Shown here in pieces: positions 49,346-60,560 of a DNA stretch of 64,000 bases. The DNA comes from Prorocentrum cordatum (lineage: Eukaryota; Sar; Dinophyceae; Prorocentrales; Prorocentraceae). The number at the start of each line of letters is the position of its first letter. The first letter of the stretch is position 1. Where the stretch lies: positions 271,001 to 335,000 of the forward strand of contig CAUYUJ010000159.1 of NCBI GenBank assembly GCA_963575745.1, read 5' to 3'. The notes beneath the pieces were generated by a model. It saw only the letters and a program-made list of their open reading frames with translations, was not told the origin of the DNA and ran no database searches. The position numbers and the translations under genes were made by a program.

Positions 49346-49570
49346 CCCTCCCAGGGAGGGGGTTCAAACCCCTCCCCCAGCGCTGGCGCCGGCGCTGGCG
49401 GCCGCCAGCAGCGTCCACGGCGGGGACGCAACGACGATGACCAGAGGCAGCTCAGGGGGGGGGTTCAACCTCCCCCCCCTGGCGCCGGGGGGGGGGGGAC
49501 ATCCCCCTCGCGCCGACGCCTGCGCTGGCGGCGGCCAGCAGCGCCGGCGCTGGCGCCGGCGACTGCGGGG
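49346..49570. repeat. G/C-run palindromes with GGGTTCAAACCC cores
   Basis: CCCTCCCAGGGAGGGGGTTC then AAACCCCTCCCCC, and near 49,456 GGGGGGGGTTCAACCTCCCC, form two similar units with (GGCGCTGGCGCC)-type sequence between. A further GGGGTTCGAACCCTC lies at about 50,666. The cores look like tRNA T-arms, but no tRNA can be folded around them. Confidence 0.5.
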
Positions 49571-50490
49571 ACGCAGCGACGATTACAACCACTACCACCA
49601 CCACCACCACTACCACCACCACCACCGCCGCAACCCACCACCACCACCACCACCAACAGCACCACACAACCACCACCACCGCCATAGCCACCACCACCAC
49701 AACCACCACCACAACTCACCATCACCATCACCACCACCACAAAAACCCACCACCACTACCACCACCACCACCACCAATCTACCACACCACCACCACCACC
49801 GCCACAACCACTACCAGCAGCACAACCCACCGCCGCCACCACAAACCAGAACACCACCACCGCCACCACCACCGCGACAACCACATCACCACCACAACAA
49901 GCGTCCACAAACCACCTCCACCACCACAACCCACCACCACAACCACCACCACAAACCACCACCACATCACCACCACACCACCACAACCACCATCACCACC
50001 ACAACTCACCATCACCACCACCAGCACCACAAAAACCCACCCTTACTACCACCACCACCACCACCACCACTATCTACCACACCATCACCACCACCGCCAC
50101 AACCACCACCACAACCAGCAGCACGACCCACCACCACCACCACCACCACCACAAACCACCACACCACCGCCACCACCGCCACCACCACCACCAACACTAC
50201 CTCCACAAACCACCACCACAACCACAACCCACCACCACCACCACCACAACAAACCCCCACCACACCACCACCAAACCACCACCACCACCACCAACACCAC
50301 CACCACCACAACCAACCACCACCACCACCACAAACCACCACCACACCACCACCAAACCACCACCACCACCACCCACCGCCACAACCACCTCCACCACAAC
50401 AAACCACTCCACCACCACCACAACCACCGCCACTGCTACCACCACCACCACCACAACCCACCACCACCACCACCACCACCACCACCGTCA
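49571..50490. repeat. (ACC)n microsatellite, about 0.9 kb
   Basis: CAC/CCA triplets with AAC, GCC and CAT interruptions. The His/Pro/Thr-rich frame on one strand and the Val/Trp/Gly-rich frames on the other are repeat translations. Confidence 0.95.
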
Positions 50491-50755
50491 TCGTCGACGC
50501 TCTTCGCCACCGCCGCCCGCCGCCGCAGGCGCCGGCCGGCGCCGGTCCAGAAATGGAAATCGTCGTCCCCGCCGCCGTCGCCAGCCGCCGCCGACGCAAG
50601 TGTCGGCCCCAGGAGAGGGGGGAGGGGCGGGGGGGGGGACCCCCCCCCGTCACGGGAAGGGAGGGGGGTTCGAACCCTCACCCCCCTCCATCCACGGGGG
50701 GGGGGGTCAGGTTCCAACCCCCCCCCTCCACCCCTCCCCTCCAAGCGACCACAAA
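50491..50755. other. GC-rich spacer with G and C runs
   Basis: Alternating G-runs and C-runs of up to ten bases. No gene. Confidence 0.6.
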
Positions 50756-51340
50756 ACGCGCTTTTTCAGAGAATTCCACGACGCCCCAAAAAGCCCCTGG
50801 AGGCACAAATCATTGTTTTTTTTTTGGTTTTTGAAAATGTTTGGCGTTCTCGCCATTTCGGCGCTCCCAAGACGGCCCAAAACGCACCCATGACAACCCC
50901 AAACAAAAACCAAGAGGCCTCCAAGAGGACCCCAAGAGGGCCGAAAAAAACCCCTTAGGCGGCCCAGGATGCGCCCAAAACGGCCCCAGAGGGCCCCAAA
51001 TGGGACCCGAGAGAGGGAACGCGAGTCGAGAATCCGAGCCTTTCGCTCAAACGATCGGCCCCCAGGTGGCCCCAAAAGGCGCCTAGGAGATACCAAAACG
51101 CGTCTAAGAGGCCCCAGGGAGGCTCCAAGAGGCCCCCAAGAGGCTAGTGCTATTGCGTTCCACGCCTCCAAAAAAACAAAGAGGCCGCCAAAACGCCCCC
51201 AAGGAAACCCCGAACCCGCACCCAACAAGCCTCCGAACTGTCTCCAAGAGGCCCCCGAAAAAGGCCTCCCACGATATCCCAACGAACATCCCAAAAGGCT
51301 TCACACCCACGACCCAACTACGGTGGCGGGATGGGCTGGA
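50756..51340 (+). repeat. Dispersed CCAAGACGGCCC-type repeat, copy D
   Basis: A T-run, TTTTTTTTTGGTTTTTGAAA, then GTTTGGCGTTCTCG, and degenerate CCAAGAGGCCCCC / CCAAGACGGCCC units to about 51,265. The right end, CCCAACGAACATCCC...ACGACCCAACTACGGTGGCG, corresponds to 3870-3915. Same orientation as copy A. Confidence 0.75.
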
Positions 51341-51455
51341 AGTCGCTCAATCTTTAGAATGAACCATGGGGTGGAATCGTATGTGAACTGCACCAGGGTC
51401 GCCCGTTAATTCCGCACTCGGGAAGGTGGTGGAATCTATTCTCTCTTAGACATGA

Positions 51456-52590
51456 AAACCTACGTGGTGCAATTCATAGTGGGCATGGGCAACTTGGAAC
51501 TGTCAACCCTACAGCTCGCGCAATCACCCCGCCCACCCACCCGCAACATAGTTTGCAATACCCATGCGGCGGCGATTGTGATGAGAGGCTGGTCTTGGCT
51601 GGTGCATTTCTGAGTCCGCGCAAGCCCGCGCATGCTCGCGCGCAAAACGGCCACCTAGTCTGGCGCGACCGACGCAGCCACGGTGGCGGTGACCGATGGG
51701 CACGTCCCAGCGCGTCTTGCAGGCCGCGCTGACGCGCGAACATTTCAGTGCGAGTCGGTGATTCGGGCGGGCGCGGTATCAGGGCGACGTCGACAATGGC
51801 AGACACGATGATGATTGCGGTGGTGCTAATGGCGACGATGACGGCGACGACGGCACGGCAAATGACGGCCCGGCTGCTGATCACGCCGATGACGATGATG
51901 CTGTCCACGCTTCGGTGAAGGTTTTGGAAGGCTTTCACCGTGCGCGCGCGGTCGATGGGCGAGAAAATGGCTCGTATTCTGCCATCTGAAAGGAGCGTGC
52001 CCCCCCCCCCCCGGCACGCGCGTAAAGGCCTTCGACATGCGCGCGCGAGAGGCCAACGTGGTGGAAATTGTTGCACATGCTGAAAAAGGTCGCGCTTCTC
52101 TAAAGAACTCGCAAGAGCGCAGACTTTTTGCAGCATGCTCCAAATTATGTCAGGGATGTGGTCCTTAAGTACGGGAAAGACAGCACAACCCCAACGAAAA
52201 GGAGAGGCGCTGGGCGAGGCAGGGACGGAGATCGGTGTTGCAAATCCATTTGTTTAGATGTGTAGGAGACGCTCCATGTTGAAGTCCATGCGACACCGAC
52301 GGTTTTTGAAGGACTCCGGCATGCGCGCGCGGAGCCGCGCGCGTGCCCTTCGTCCTGGCCGTTTGCAGAGAATTCTCGGAAATTTATGATTTGTGTTCCA
52401 ACAGCCCGCGCGCGGGCTGCGTTCCCCCTCCCTTCCCTCCCTCCCTCCCGCCCCCCCTCCTCGGCCGCCCCTCTCTACAGCTGGGCTTCTTCGCTGGGTA
52501 GGACAGTGCGCGAATAGTGTGTTTCTGTTGCAAAAGATGGTGTGCGTGGGGGGGATCGATGCCGGTTGGGCTGGAATGGTATGAACTCAT
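51456..52590. repeat. Dispersed repeat flanking the copia element, right copy
   Basis: Counterpart of 38,750-39,615. It starts with one CTACGTGGTGCAATTC unit, then CCCACCCACCCGCAAC, GCGGCGGCGATTGTGATGA, CGCAAGCCCGCGCATGCTCG, GGCATGCGCGCGCG and GATGCCGGTTGGGCTGG at the end. It is longer than the left copy through insertions around 52,160-52,500. No coding content. Confidence 0.75.
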
Positions 52591-52697
52591 ATGATAGTCG
52601 GATGGGCGACAGGGCAGAGTCATCATATATGCAATTTTCACTTCCCCAGGGCGGGGGGATAATCCTGAGGGGTAGTAGATCCGAATTCTTTTTCGGA

Positions 52698-52775
52698 GTA
52701 TATATATACACATATACATGAATATATATATATATATATACACATACATATATATATATATATGTGTGTGTGTGT
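52698..52775. repeat. (TA)n/(TG)n microsatellite
   Basis: Alternating TA with CA/TG interruptions, ending in (TG)n. Confidence 0.92.
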
Positions 52776-52955
52776 GCGGCGCAGCGCAATGCAAAGAAAT
52801 ACGATTGCAACGAAACGACATTCAAACCAGTTCACCGCAATGCGACGCGATGCAACGCGATGCAAGGCAATGCCATTGCAATGCAAAGCGCAATGCCAAG
52901 CAATGCAACGCAATTCAAGCAACGCCAAGCAATGCGATCCAATGCGATTGCAACG
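52776..52955. repeat. Degenerate GCAATGCAAC decamer array
   Basis: 5- and 10-base variations on GCAAT/GCAAC/GCGAT for about 180 bases. The Asn/Cys/Gln-rich frames are artefacts. It is followed by GGCGGCGAC/ACAAGGCGGCGA repeats to about 53,065. Confidence 0.8.
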
Positions 52956-53065
52956 GGGGGGGTGAAACGGGGCGGCGGCGACGGGGCGGCGACGGCGACA
53001 ACAAGGCGGCGAACCTGGCACCAGAGCCCGTACGGCGGGCGGCGACGAGGCGGCGACAACAAGGC

Positions 53066-53680
53066 GGCGGGCTGGGCAAAGGAGCCCAGTTCATTAGAAG
53101 ACAAAGAAACAACCCGAAATACAAGCGGTGTTTGGGGATTGTGGCCGTGGACTGAAAACTAGCTGGGGCTGGAATTGTCAGGGCCCCAGTCGTCTTCAAT
53201 CTGCTCTGCTCGTCTTGGCGCCGCTCAAATTCGTCTGAAAAGCTCTCGCAGGCGGGAACTCTGTTTTGATAATCAGGGGGCGCCTTTGCATAATGAATGT
53301 GTTGCTTAGTAGATTCCCGTCACTATCGGAAACCAGTGTGTAGCGGTCACACGGATGGAGAGCGGCTCCTTGCCACTGCGGGGCTCTCACGAGAGACCTC
53401 TGAATGTTGTAGTCCCGGAAGCATGGACATGCCACGATTACACGCAGGGAGTGCGGTCTCTGAAAGGCCGACGGTGGGTTCTCACTTGAACCTCACTTGT
53501 TCACAAGCCTTGATAACAACCTATCGAAACCCTACGTGTTAACATTCGTGCAACAAATCAGCCGACCCTTCGGCTTGTGTGAGACGCTGTCGTCGTCTTC
53601 GTTGTCGCCAGCCCCAAAGAAATTCAGAAACGAACCGACAAAAAAAACGTCGTAATTAAGTAGGTTCTCTCGCCCTCTCC
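53066..53680. other. Spacer without recognised gene
   Basis: Unique-looking sequence with only short frames. No feature supported. Confidence 0.5.
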
Positions 53681-53684
53681 CCTC

Positions 53685-53990
53685 CCAGAAGGGGGGGTGA
53701 GGGGGATGTAAGGGGGGGGAAGGGGGAGGTAAGGGGGGGGGATGAGGCGGCGGGGGAGGGGGGTACGGGGGGGGCCCCCCCCAGGGTCCCGGCGGTCCCC
53801 CCTCCTCCCTGGCCCCCCCTGTGGACAGGGAGGACAGGGGGGGGTCCCCCCTGCAGGGGAAGGGTCCTGGAGGGGGGTCCTGGGCGAGGTCGCGCCTGGG
53901 TGCTCCCAAGTCAAAATGCCGGTTCAGGTGGGTCCGGGGGTGGGGCGCAAGCGGGGGTCCCTGTGGAGGTCCCGCTTTCAAGGTCGGCGG
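53685..53990. repeat. G-run-rich low-complexity tract
   Basis: Many runs of four to nine G separated by short AT or TGTAA spacers on the plus strand (GGGGGATGTAAGGGGGGGG), followed by mixed G/C runs. G-quadruplex formation is plausible. Noncoding. Confidence 0.7.
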
Positions 53991-53994
53991 CACA

Positions 53995-55065
53995 AACAGT
54001 AGACGGGGGGAACAGCGAATTCTGCTGGAATCGTCGGAGATCTATCAGGTATCCTCCTGCCAGGTTCCTAAGGAATCCTTCAGGAATCATGTATGGCCCC
54101 TCCGAAGAAGTCAAAATTCGCAGGAATCTGAAGGGGCCGAATGAAGCATTGACAAACATCCCAAAAAGGAACCCGTCAGGAACCCTCCAGGAGTCGGCTG
54201 TAAATCTACAAGAATCCTCAAGAGCTTTTGGAACCCACCAGAAAAATCAGGAATATGATTGGAACTTGAAGAATCCTTTGGGACCATAGAAAATCCGAGG
54301 GATCTTTAAGGAACTCCGTGAAACATAAGAACTCCTTGAAGAGTCCCCATGGATCCTTCAACAAAAGGGCAGGGGATCCGCAGGAATCCACAAGAAATCC
54401 GTCGGCATCCGAACCTAAGAGCCATAAATAATTAACTCATTCTTGAAGGGGGGCAGCGGATTTTCAATAATCTCCTGGATTGTTCAGAAACCCGCAGAAA
54501 TCGTCACGAATCCCCCCAAAATGCCAACAGAATCGTCCGGGATCCTTCGGGGACTGGCAGAAAGCCCCAGGAACCATTCAGGGATCAAGAACCTTTAGGA
54601 ATCCACAGCAAACAGTCTTCAGAAATCTTTGAGGACTCTCGCGGATCTAGGGACCGCCAGACATCATGTTAATTATGAATGTGCGGAAATCCACTGATAA
54701 TCCGCCATGAACCCAAGCATCCTGCATGAATCCTTCAGGAATCGGCAAGAATCCTCAGGACCCCCTCAGGGATTACTTTATTTTTTCAAGAACTGTCAGG
54801 TGCCTACAGCAGGAATCCTCGGGCCCCCCCGTGGATCCTCACGACCTCCAGGAAGCCGCAGAAATCTGTCAAGAAGCTTTGGAAATCAATGGAGAATCCG
54901 CCGCGAACCTTTCACGCACCTTCAAGAATCCACAGGAACACGAAATACGTGTCGGGAGCTCTTTCAAGAATCTTGCACCAATTTGCAGGGATGTCGGGAA
55001 CCCGCAAGAATCCGCGGGAATCCCCCCGAGATCACTCTGGAATCTTCAGCGCATCATGGCCGCGC
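53995..55065 (+). repeat. Degenerate AGGAATCC-type short-unit repeat, forward arm
   Basis: Hundreds of bases built from drifting 8-20-base units such as TCAGGAATCC, CAAGAATCC and GGAATCCGCAGGAATCC. It resembles the CCAAGACGGCCC family in style but has a different core. Many short frames exist on both strands and none looks coding. Confidence 0.65.
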
Positions 55066-55344
55066 AGGTCACGTTCTTCCTTATTTTCCTTGTCCTTTCC
55101 TCCCTCGACCAACAATACGCCCCTTCACTGGACTACCAACTCTCGAATGACTTGTGAAGGGGGAGGAGGAGGAGCAAAAGGAGGTGGAGGGCGCTGCTGC
55201 ACCGCAGGCGTGATCATATCACTCTCACCCTCACCCTTTTCAGCGCCTTGTTCGCTACTCGCACACCACTGCGACTTACACCAAAACCTCGCCTTAACAC
55301 CGCACTAAGAGTAACGCACACGGAACCGCGAGCACGATGGGTTG
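55066..55344. other. Spacer between AGGAATCC arms
   Basis: Includes CTCACCCTCACCC and a short GGAGGAGGAGG tract. No gene seen. Confidence 0.5.
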
Positions 55345-55513
55345 TTCCGTTCTCCTTACGGCCCCGAGAATCCTTGGTGATGCCAGCGGTGTCCTGAAAG
55401 ATCTTGAAGGATGACTGGGCGAGCAACTAAATATTCCCGGGAGGTGGTAAAGTGTTCTACGGATTCCTTTCGATCCCTATGGGGGATTCTTGAAGGGCCC
55501 GGGGGGGATGCCT

Positions 55514-55566
<53 letters not shown>

Positions 55567-55800
55567 TGGCGGGTTTCGGCAAATTCCTGATGGTTTCTGA
55601 AAGCTCCAGGCGTTTCCTGAAATACCCTGGAAAAAGGAAACATCCAAGTTCTGGAAAGACTTCTGCGACATCCACGAGGGTTCTTGGAGGGCCCTGCCGG
55701 GTTTGGACGAATCCAAGCGGATTTCTAAAACAAAAAAAACCCTCGGGGTTTCGCGAAGATCCCGGGGGCGCCCTGAAGGCCAGGCCGACTTAGGTTCAAT
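55345..55800 (-). repeat. AGGAATCC-type repeat, reverse arm, split by (TA)n
   Basis: GGATTCCTTTCG, GGGGGATTCTTGAAGGGCCC and TTCTTGGAGGGCCCTG are the opposite orientation of the 53,995-55,065 units. A pure (TA)n at about 55,519-55,561 lies inside. Confidence 0.6.
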
Positions 55801-56170
55801 CCCTTCTAAAGTAGCGAAGCTATTTGGGGCTGTCTTGTGCCGGGCTGTCTTGGACTCCCTCGGGCAGTCTTGGATTGGGTTGTCTTGGGCCCTGCGCGCC
55901 ACCATCGTTGCCCGTGCCGTCGCGCAGCGCGGGGGCCGCTGCTTCTAGCGCGAGCTTCGCGGCAACCAAAGCGCCCTCCCGGCGCAGATGTCCACCCTCA
56001 TCATCCTCCGTTGGGAATTCGGGGCTCTGCTAATTTCTCCATGGCCCTGGGGGCCCCGAAGGTTTCCCCGCGATCCCCGAAGGGTGCTTCAAGGATTCCT
56101 GGATTGACGGAGCGGACCCGCGCCGACCTCAGAAGAATGCCTGAGTCTCTCTCAGGTCAGGCGAACCGTG
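55801..56170. other. Spacer with a few TTGGGCCGTCTTGG-like units
   Basis: GGGGCTGTCTTGTGCC, GGGCTGTCTTGG and GGGTTGTCTTGGGCC at 55,828-55,892 resemble reverse units of the CCAAGACGGCCC family. Otherwise nothing. Confidence 0.45.
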
Positions 56171-56171
56171 C

Positions 56172-57500
56172 CTAGACGGCACATTGGCTGCAGATCGCAT
56201 GCGTGAGCATGCACACAGCACGCCGGCGTCGACAATGCGAAGGGCAAGGCGTAACCATCGTCGCCGGCTTCGGCTCCATGCGCAGGGATTCTCTAAAAAT
56301 CAACGCTTCTACACCGGGGTGCAACTCAGAATCATTTATCCCCTGGAACTGGCGATGAAGATGATACAGAATGGCGGCCGGCCGGTTGAATTCGAACAGC
56401 GCCTCAACACTGCTTCTTCCCATTCCCGTTGATTGAAAGAGCTCTGCTCGATCGTTTGTCGGGCGGCCCCCTCCTGACTCGAGGCCCCGCCGTGCATGCG
56501 CGCTGCCATTGTCACCGTGCGCGCGTGCACTGCCGAAGCCCGCTGCAACCCGGGACGCCCTCTGCGGCGTCTCCCAGGGCCGAGGGGACGAGAAGTCCCG
56601 CTGCGGAAGACACGCTGGCGAGGCAGCGATTCTTTGGGCAGGGCGGGCAGTTTTTCCATAGTAGAACAATTGCCTGGCTAGCAAATGCTGGCTCAAACAT
56701 TGCCGGTTTGCTCTGCGCCGGACCTCTGCGTTGCTGACAGGAGGAATCGTCGAGTGCGCAATGTTAAAAATCGCGCGTAGACACTGAGCTTGAAACGCGT
56801 CGATTTTCACTCGGTCTGCCGCGTGCCGACGAAATGCTTCCAGGCTGCAAGTGAGTTTTGACGCACCGCGCGCACTGAACAAGTCTACCTGTCTGGCCCT
56901 ACTTATGTTGGCGTGCCTCCAAATGGCTTGCAACGTTCGAAAGACGCGCGGGCTTCACCTACGCGCCGGGCAACTGATGCCCCTGTTTCCCCGTCGGCCC
57001 GGAGGAGGCTGCCCAGGTAGACCGTCGAGGTGATTGTCTTGAGGGGCGTGCCCTGCGGCGCGTGGGTGTCCACGTTGTGCCGGATGCGCAAACGCACGGT
57101 AATGTCCCAGTTGGGCTCCAGACCGTGCATGCGAGCTCTGAAGATCAGCGTGCCCAGGCAGAGCTGCAATCTTGCGATATTATTCGACACCTGCGCCATG
57201 TCGTCGGCGTGCGCCACGTCGGCGCTGACGGCATCAGCGCGCGAGTGCCCAAACTGAGAACTGACGTCTTGCTCGACATCCTCCATCAGCGCGCTCAGCA
57301 TGATGATGATCAAGTACGGGCTGAGGCGGCACCCCTGCGCGACGCCGGAGCACTGCGCGCGTCGGTTGCTGCAACCATGCTCGCCCTTCACCTCGAATCT
57401 CTCTGCCCGATTGAAAACCCCTGAAGATCACGTTGCCCCCATCGCAATTCAGGGCCACATCGAGGACATTACTTCGAGCACCCATGAGATATATAAACAA
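56172..57500 (-). pseudogene. Degenerate non-LTR reverse transcriptase (palm to C-terminus)
   Basis: Minus-strand frame 57,391-56,903 has SGVAQGCRLSPYLIIIML (motif B), DVAHADDMAQVS (motif C, HADD) and STVYLGSLLRADG followed by VARRVGEARASFERC (thumb). Frame 56,933-56,172 continues with VDLFSARGASKLTCSLEAF and IDAFQAQCLRAIFNIAHS...VSNAEV, typical of the C-terminal end of LINE RTs. A third frame (57,500-57,395) gives the stretch before motif B (NVLDVALNCDGGNVIFRG). At least two frameshifts are needed. The endonuclease and RT fingers are missing. It is a different lineage from the RT relic at the left end of the window. Confidence 0.7.
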
Positions 57501-57999
57501 TGTCGAACGAGTACCCCCCCCCCCCCCCAGGGCCCGACGCGTGAGACCCCTTCTAAGTCGGTGCTCTGTAGGTGCTCGAAATCATATATGGTGATCCAGG
57601 CCAAAAGAGGATGGAACATCAGAACATGAAGACTCCGCGTGGATCCCAGGGCCCCCCCCGTGATTTCAACGACTTCTTGCGACTGCCCACAAGGAGCTTG
57701 ATGAGGCTAGCTTCGCCCCTGTCTCGCTGTCTGGGCGAACCGTCGCGGTTCTCCTTGCGGCGCCGCTCGCGTTGCTGAGTTCCCCGGCGGCTCTGGAAGA
57801 CCCGCCCCAGTCCGAGGGATGCCCCCCGCCCCCCCCCGCGCCCACAGCGATATTTAGCACCCATATTCCGAAATTCATGGGGGCCGAAGGGCCAGGGAAA
57901 GGGGGGGCCGGCGGCGGGGCCCAATCTTCCCTTAACAAATAAAAGGCCCGACAACTAGCCTCTTCTGTTGAGCGCAACTTTGAAGCGTCCGCCGGGTGA
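57501..57999. other. Spacer with homopolymer C runs
   Basis: C-run at about 57,513-57,528 and G/C-rich sequence near 57,900. No gene recognised. Confidence 0.5.
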
Positions 58000-59500
58000 G
58001 CTGACCGCGCGAGCCATAATCATCCACTAATATGGGGGCACCGGGTCCCAAAGGCGGCAAACGACCGGGCGCGCGGTATGAAATTGTGCATGGTCACACA
58101 GTGATGCGGCGTGTTGAGACAATGGCTTGGCTGCCTTGGTTTACGCGCGCGCGCGCTGCCAGAGTCAAAGTTATGGCAGAATGAGGGTGGATACCGGCAT
58201 GGCGAAAACCGATGGTTTCATTCGTGTTCTGAATACCCCATGATGATATAATGCAGTGCGACTCCACGCGCGCGCGCCCTCGCGCGGGTAATTCGAATGC
58301 TAGGGAATGACTAACATACTTGTGATACTGAATGGTGGGAACCTATTGCGCACTCTGCAACCCCAGCGTGGAATAATGCACGGCGGCGCAACGCGCGTTC
58401 CATACTGCCCGCGCGCGCATTGCGCAACATCGCAACACGGCCCCGCTAATCCTGAAAAGTTGGAAAGTCAACATCACGCGCCCCGCTTGAAATTCAGGGC
58501 CCCAACATGAAAGAACGCATTGCGTCGCGCCGTGCGCCGCTCATTTCTCTCGCGCGCGCAAGGCAAACGTCGCTGGGGAATGGCCATGAATACCAGCTGT
58601 TCCACTCGTGTTCTGAAGGCCTCGACGCGACGTCATCCATGATGGCGCCGCGCGCTGCCGCGATTGCAGGCGCGCGCGGGCCCTCTCGCGCGCGCTCAGC
58701 AAGCGCAAGCAACGGCCATCGGAATGTTGAAAATTGCACGGCGGCGACGCGTTGTCTCGCCCCGTACCCGAAAAGGCCCAACGCGAAACGCTGCACTGCG
58801 ACGCCGCGCGCGCCCCGCATTGCCCGCGCGCGCGCTCGACCCCCCGCGCGCGCAATGCAAGCGCGAGAAGAATTGGCTGCCCGAGCCTCAACAACCGAAC
58901 GGCGGGAATCATCTGTTCCACTCGTGATCCGAAGGCCCCGGCGTCAACGAATCGCGGCGCTGCCTCCGCTGCCCTCGCGCGCGCGCTGCCAGGGCGCTTC
59001 GAGAACAGAACGGCCATCTCAGTTTCGCAGACCGATCAACGATGACAACCAACTGGCCCCGTCGCATTGCCGAAGAGCACCAACGTGAAACAACGCGTCG
59101 CGACAACGCGCGGAGGTGCTCGCGCGCGAGCGGCGCAGAGACCAGCGACGTCAACGCCGCGCGAAGAATGGCGGAAGCCAATTGTTTCACTCGTGTTCTG
59201 AGAGGCCCCAGCGTGGACGCATGCATTGCGACGCGGCGCGCTGCCCCCATTGCCCCCATTGCCCGCGCGCGCGCTCTTGCTCGCGCGGCTCGCGTGAGCG
59301 CGGCGCAAGAACTTGCCAAACAAAATGCAAAACTACCTTCCGCGACAACGCGTCGTGCGAAAATTGCGTCGCCCGCGAGCCGACGGCCTCAGAAGAAAAT
59401 AATAATGCATTGCGGCGGGGCGCCCGCGCGCGAGCGCGCTTCCGCGCGCGCGCGACGCAGCGGCAAAATAATGGCCATCGTGAACAGGCCGGAGAAAACT
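58000..59500 (+). repeat. (CG)n-rich degenerate tandem array, forward half
   Basis: Imperfect units of roughly 120-160 bases. Each has a core like CTCGTGTTCTGAAGGCCCC, a GCATTGCGACGCGGCGCGC segment, a CGCGCGCGCG run and a GGCCATCG.GAA link. Examples start near 58,214, 58,605, 58,914 and 59,189. Frames on both strands are long because of composition, and none has a domain. Alternating CG runs could adopt Z-DNA. Confidence 0.65.
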
Positions 59501-60560
59501 AGCTGCCGCAAAAACAACTACTCCGGCTGCGCCTTGGTGGCGCGGCAAAGCGCGGCGCAATATTGCCCGGCATTGCCCGCGCAAGCGCGCGCTCGCGCGC
59601 GGGCAGCGGGGGGGGCGCGCGGCGCCGCAGCGCGATATTCCATGCTGGGGCCCCCGGGACACGCGCGGGGCAGCGCGTTCTTCCGCGGCTCAATTGTCGA
59701 CGCTGCGACGGCCATTCTCGGTTCGCCGCGCGCCGCGAGCGGCGCTGCGCCTGTCCACGTCGAGACCCTCATAATACGAATGAAACACATGGTTGTCATC
59801 CGTCTTCGCAAGTGAGCGCGCGCGCTGCCTGCGCATCTGCGCTGCGCGCGCGAGTGCGCGCGCGTGCGCGGGCAGCGAGGGACGCGCGCCGCGTTGCAGC
59901 GCGCTGTTCCACGCTGAGGCCACTAGGCCGCGCGCGAAACAACTGGCCGGCTGGCCCCGAGTTCATTTCTCGAAAAAAAATAAAGAAACGTTCGAGCCCG
60001 TTTGCAACGCGCGCGAGGGGGCGCGCGCGCGGAAGCGACCGCGAGAGCAGCGAGGAACGCGCTCGACGCCACAATGCGGGATTGACGTCGTTGAGGCCCG
60101 CAAACTACGAGTGAAACAATTTTTTGTTCCCTGCTCAATCTTCGAGATTGAGCGCGCGCCGCGAACTCTCGCGCCGCGCGCGCGCGAGCGAGCGCGCGCG
60201 GGGGGGAACGAAGAGCTCGCGTTGCGCCGCGACGCATGCGCCCTCGCCGGGGCCGTCAGAGCACGCGCGAGTCAATGGGCTTCATTGCCCAGCGCGAGGT
60301 GGAGATGTCAATTCGCTATCGGATATTGCATCGGCCCTGCGGAAGCGCGCGCGAGCAATAAAGAACTCGCATGGCGTCGCTATGCATGATATAGCGTTTG
60401 GTGCCCGCAAAGAACAAGTGAAGCGATGTGTTTCCTCTGTCCAGCTCTCGAAGATAAAACAGGCTGCGTTTGAACGCCGGCGTTCGCCTAGCGCGCGCGA
60501 TCGCGCGCGCCAGCATTGAAGGGCAGGCGCGGGGCCGGAGCGCATTGTTTCGCGCCGGGG
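59501..60560 (-). repeat. (CG)n-rich degenerate tandem array, reversed half
   Basis: Same units in the opposite orientation: GACCCTCATAATACGAATGAAACAC at about 59,762, GAGGCCCGCAAACTACGAGTGAAAC at 60,090 and TGCCCGCAAAGAACAAGTGAAGC at 60,400 are reverse counterparts of the CTCGTGTTCTGAAGGCC core. The polarity switch lies near 59,500. Confidence 0.6.

Noticed and set aside
49355-49375. GGGGTTCAAACCCC as a tRNA T-arm or polymerase III B box
   Set aside because: No acceptor, D or anticodon arm can be placed around it; it is a palindrome between G and C runs.
49281-50834. 517-codon His/Pro/Thr-rich ORF beginning MNNDMMYSAHPF
   Set aside because: The start comes from the right LTR and the remainder from the (ACC)n array. 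It is a chimera created by the insertion site.
58500-60100. Overlapping Arg/Ala-rich ORFs across the (CG)n array
   Set aside because: Open on both strands because of composition and interrupted between repeat units; no conserved frame.
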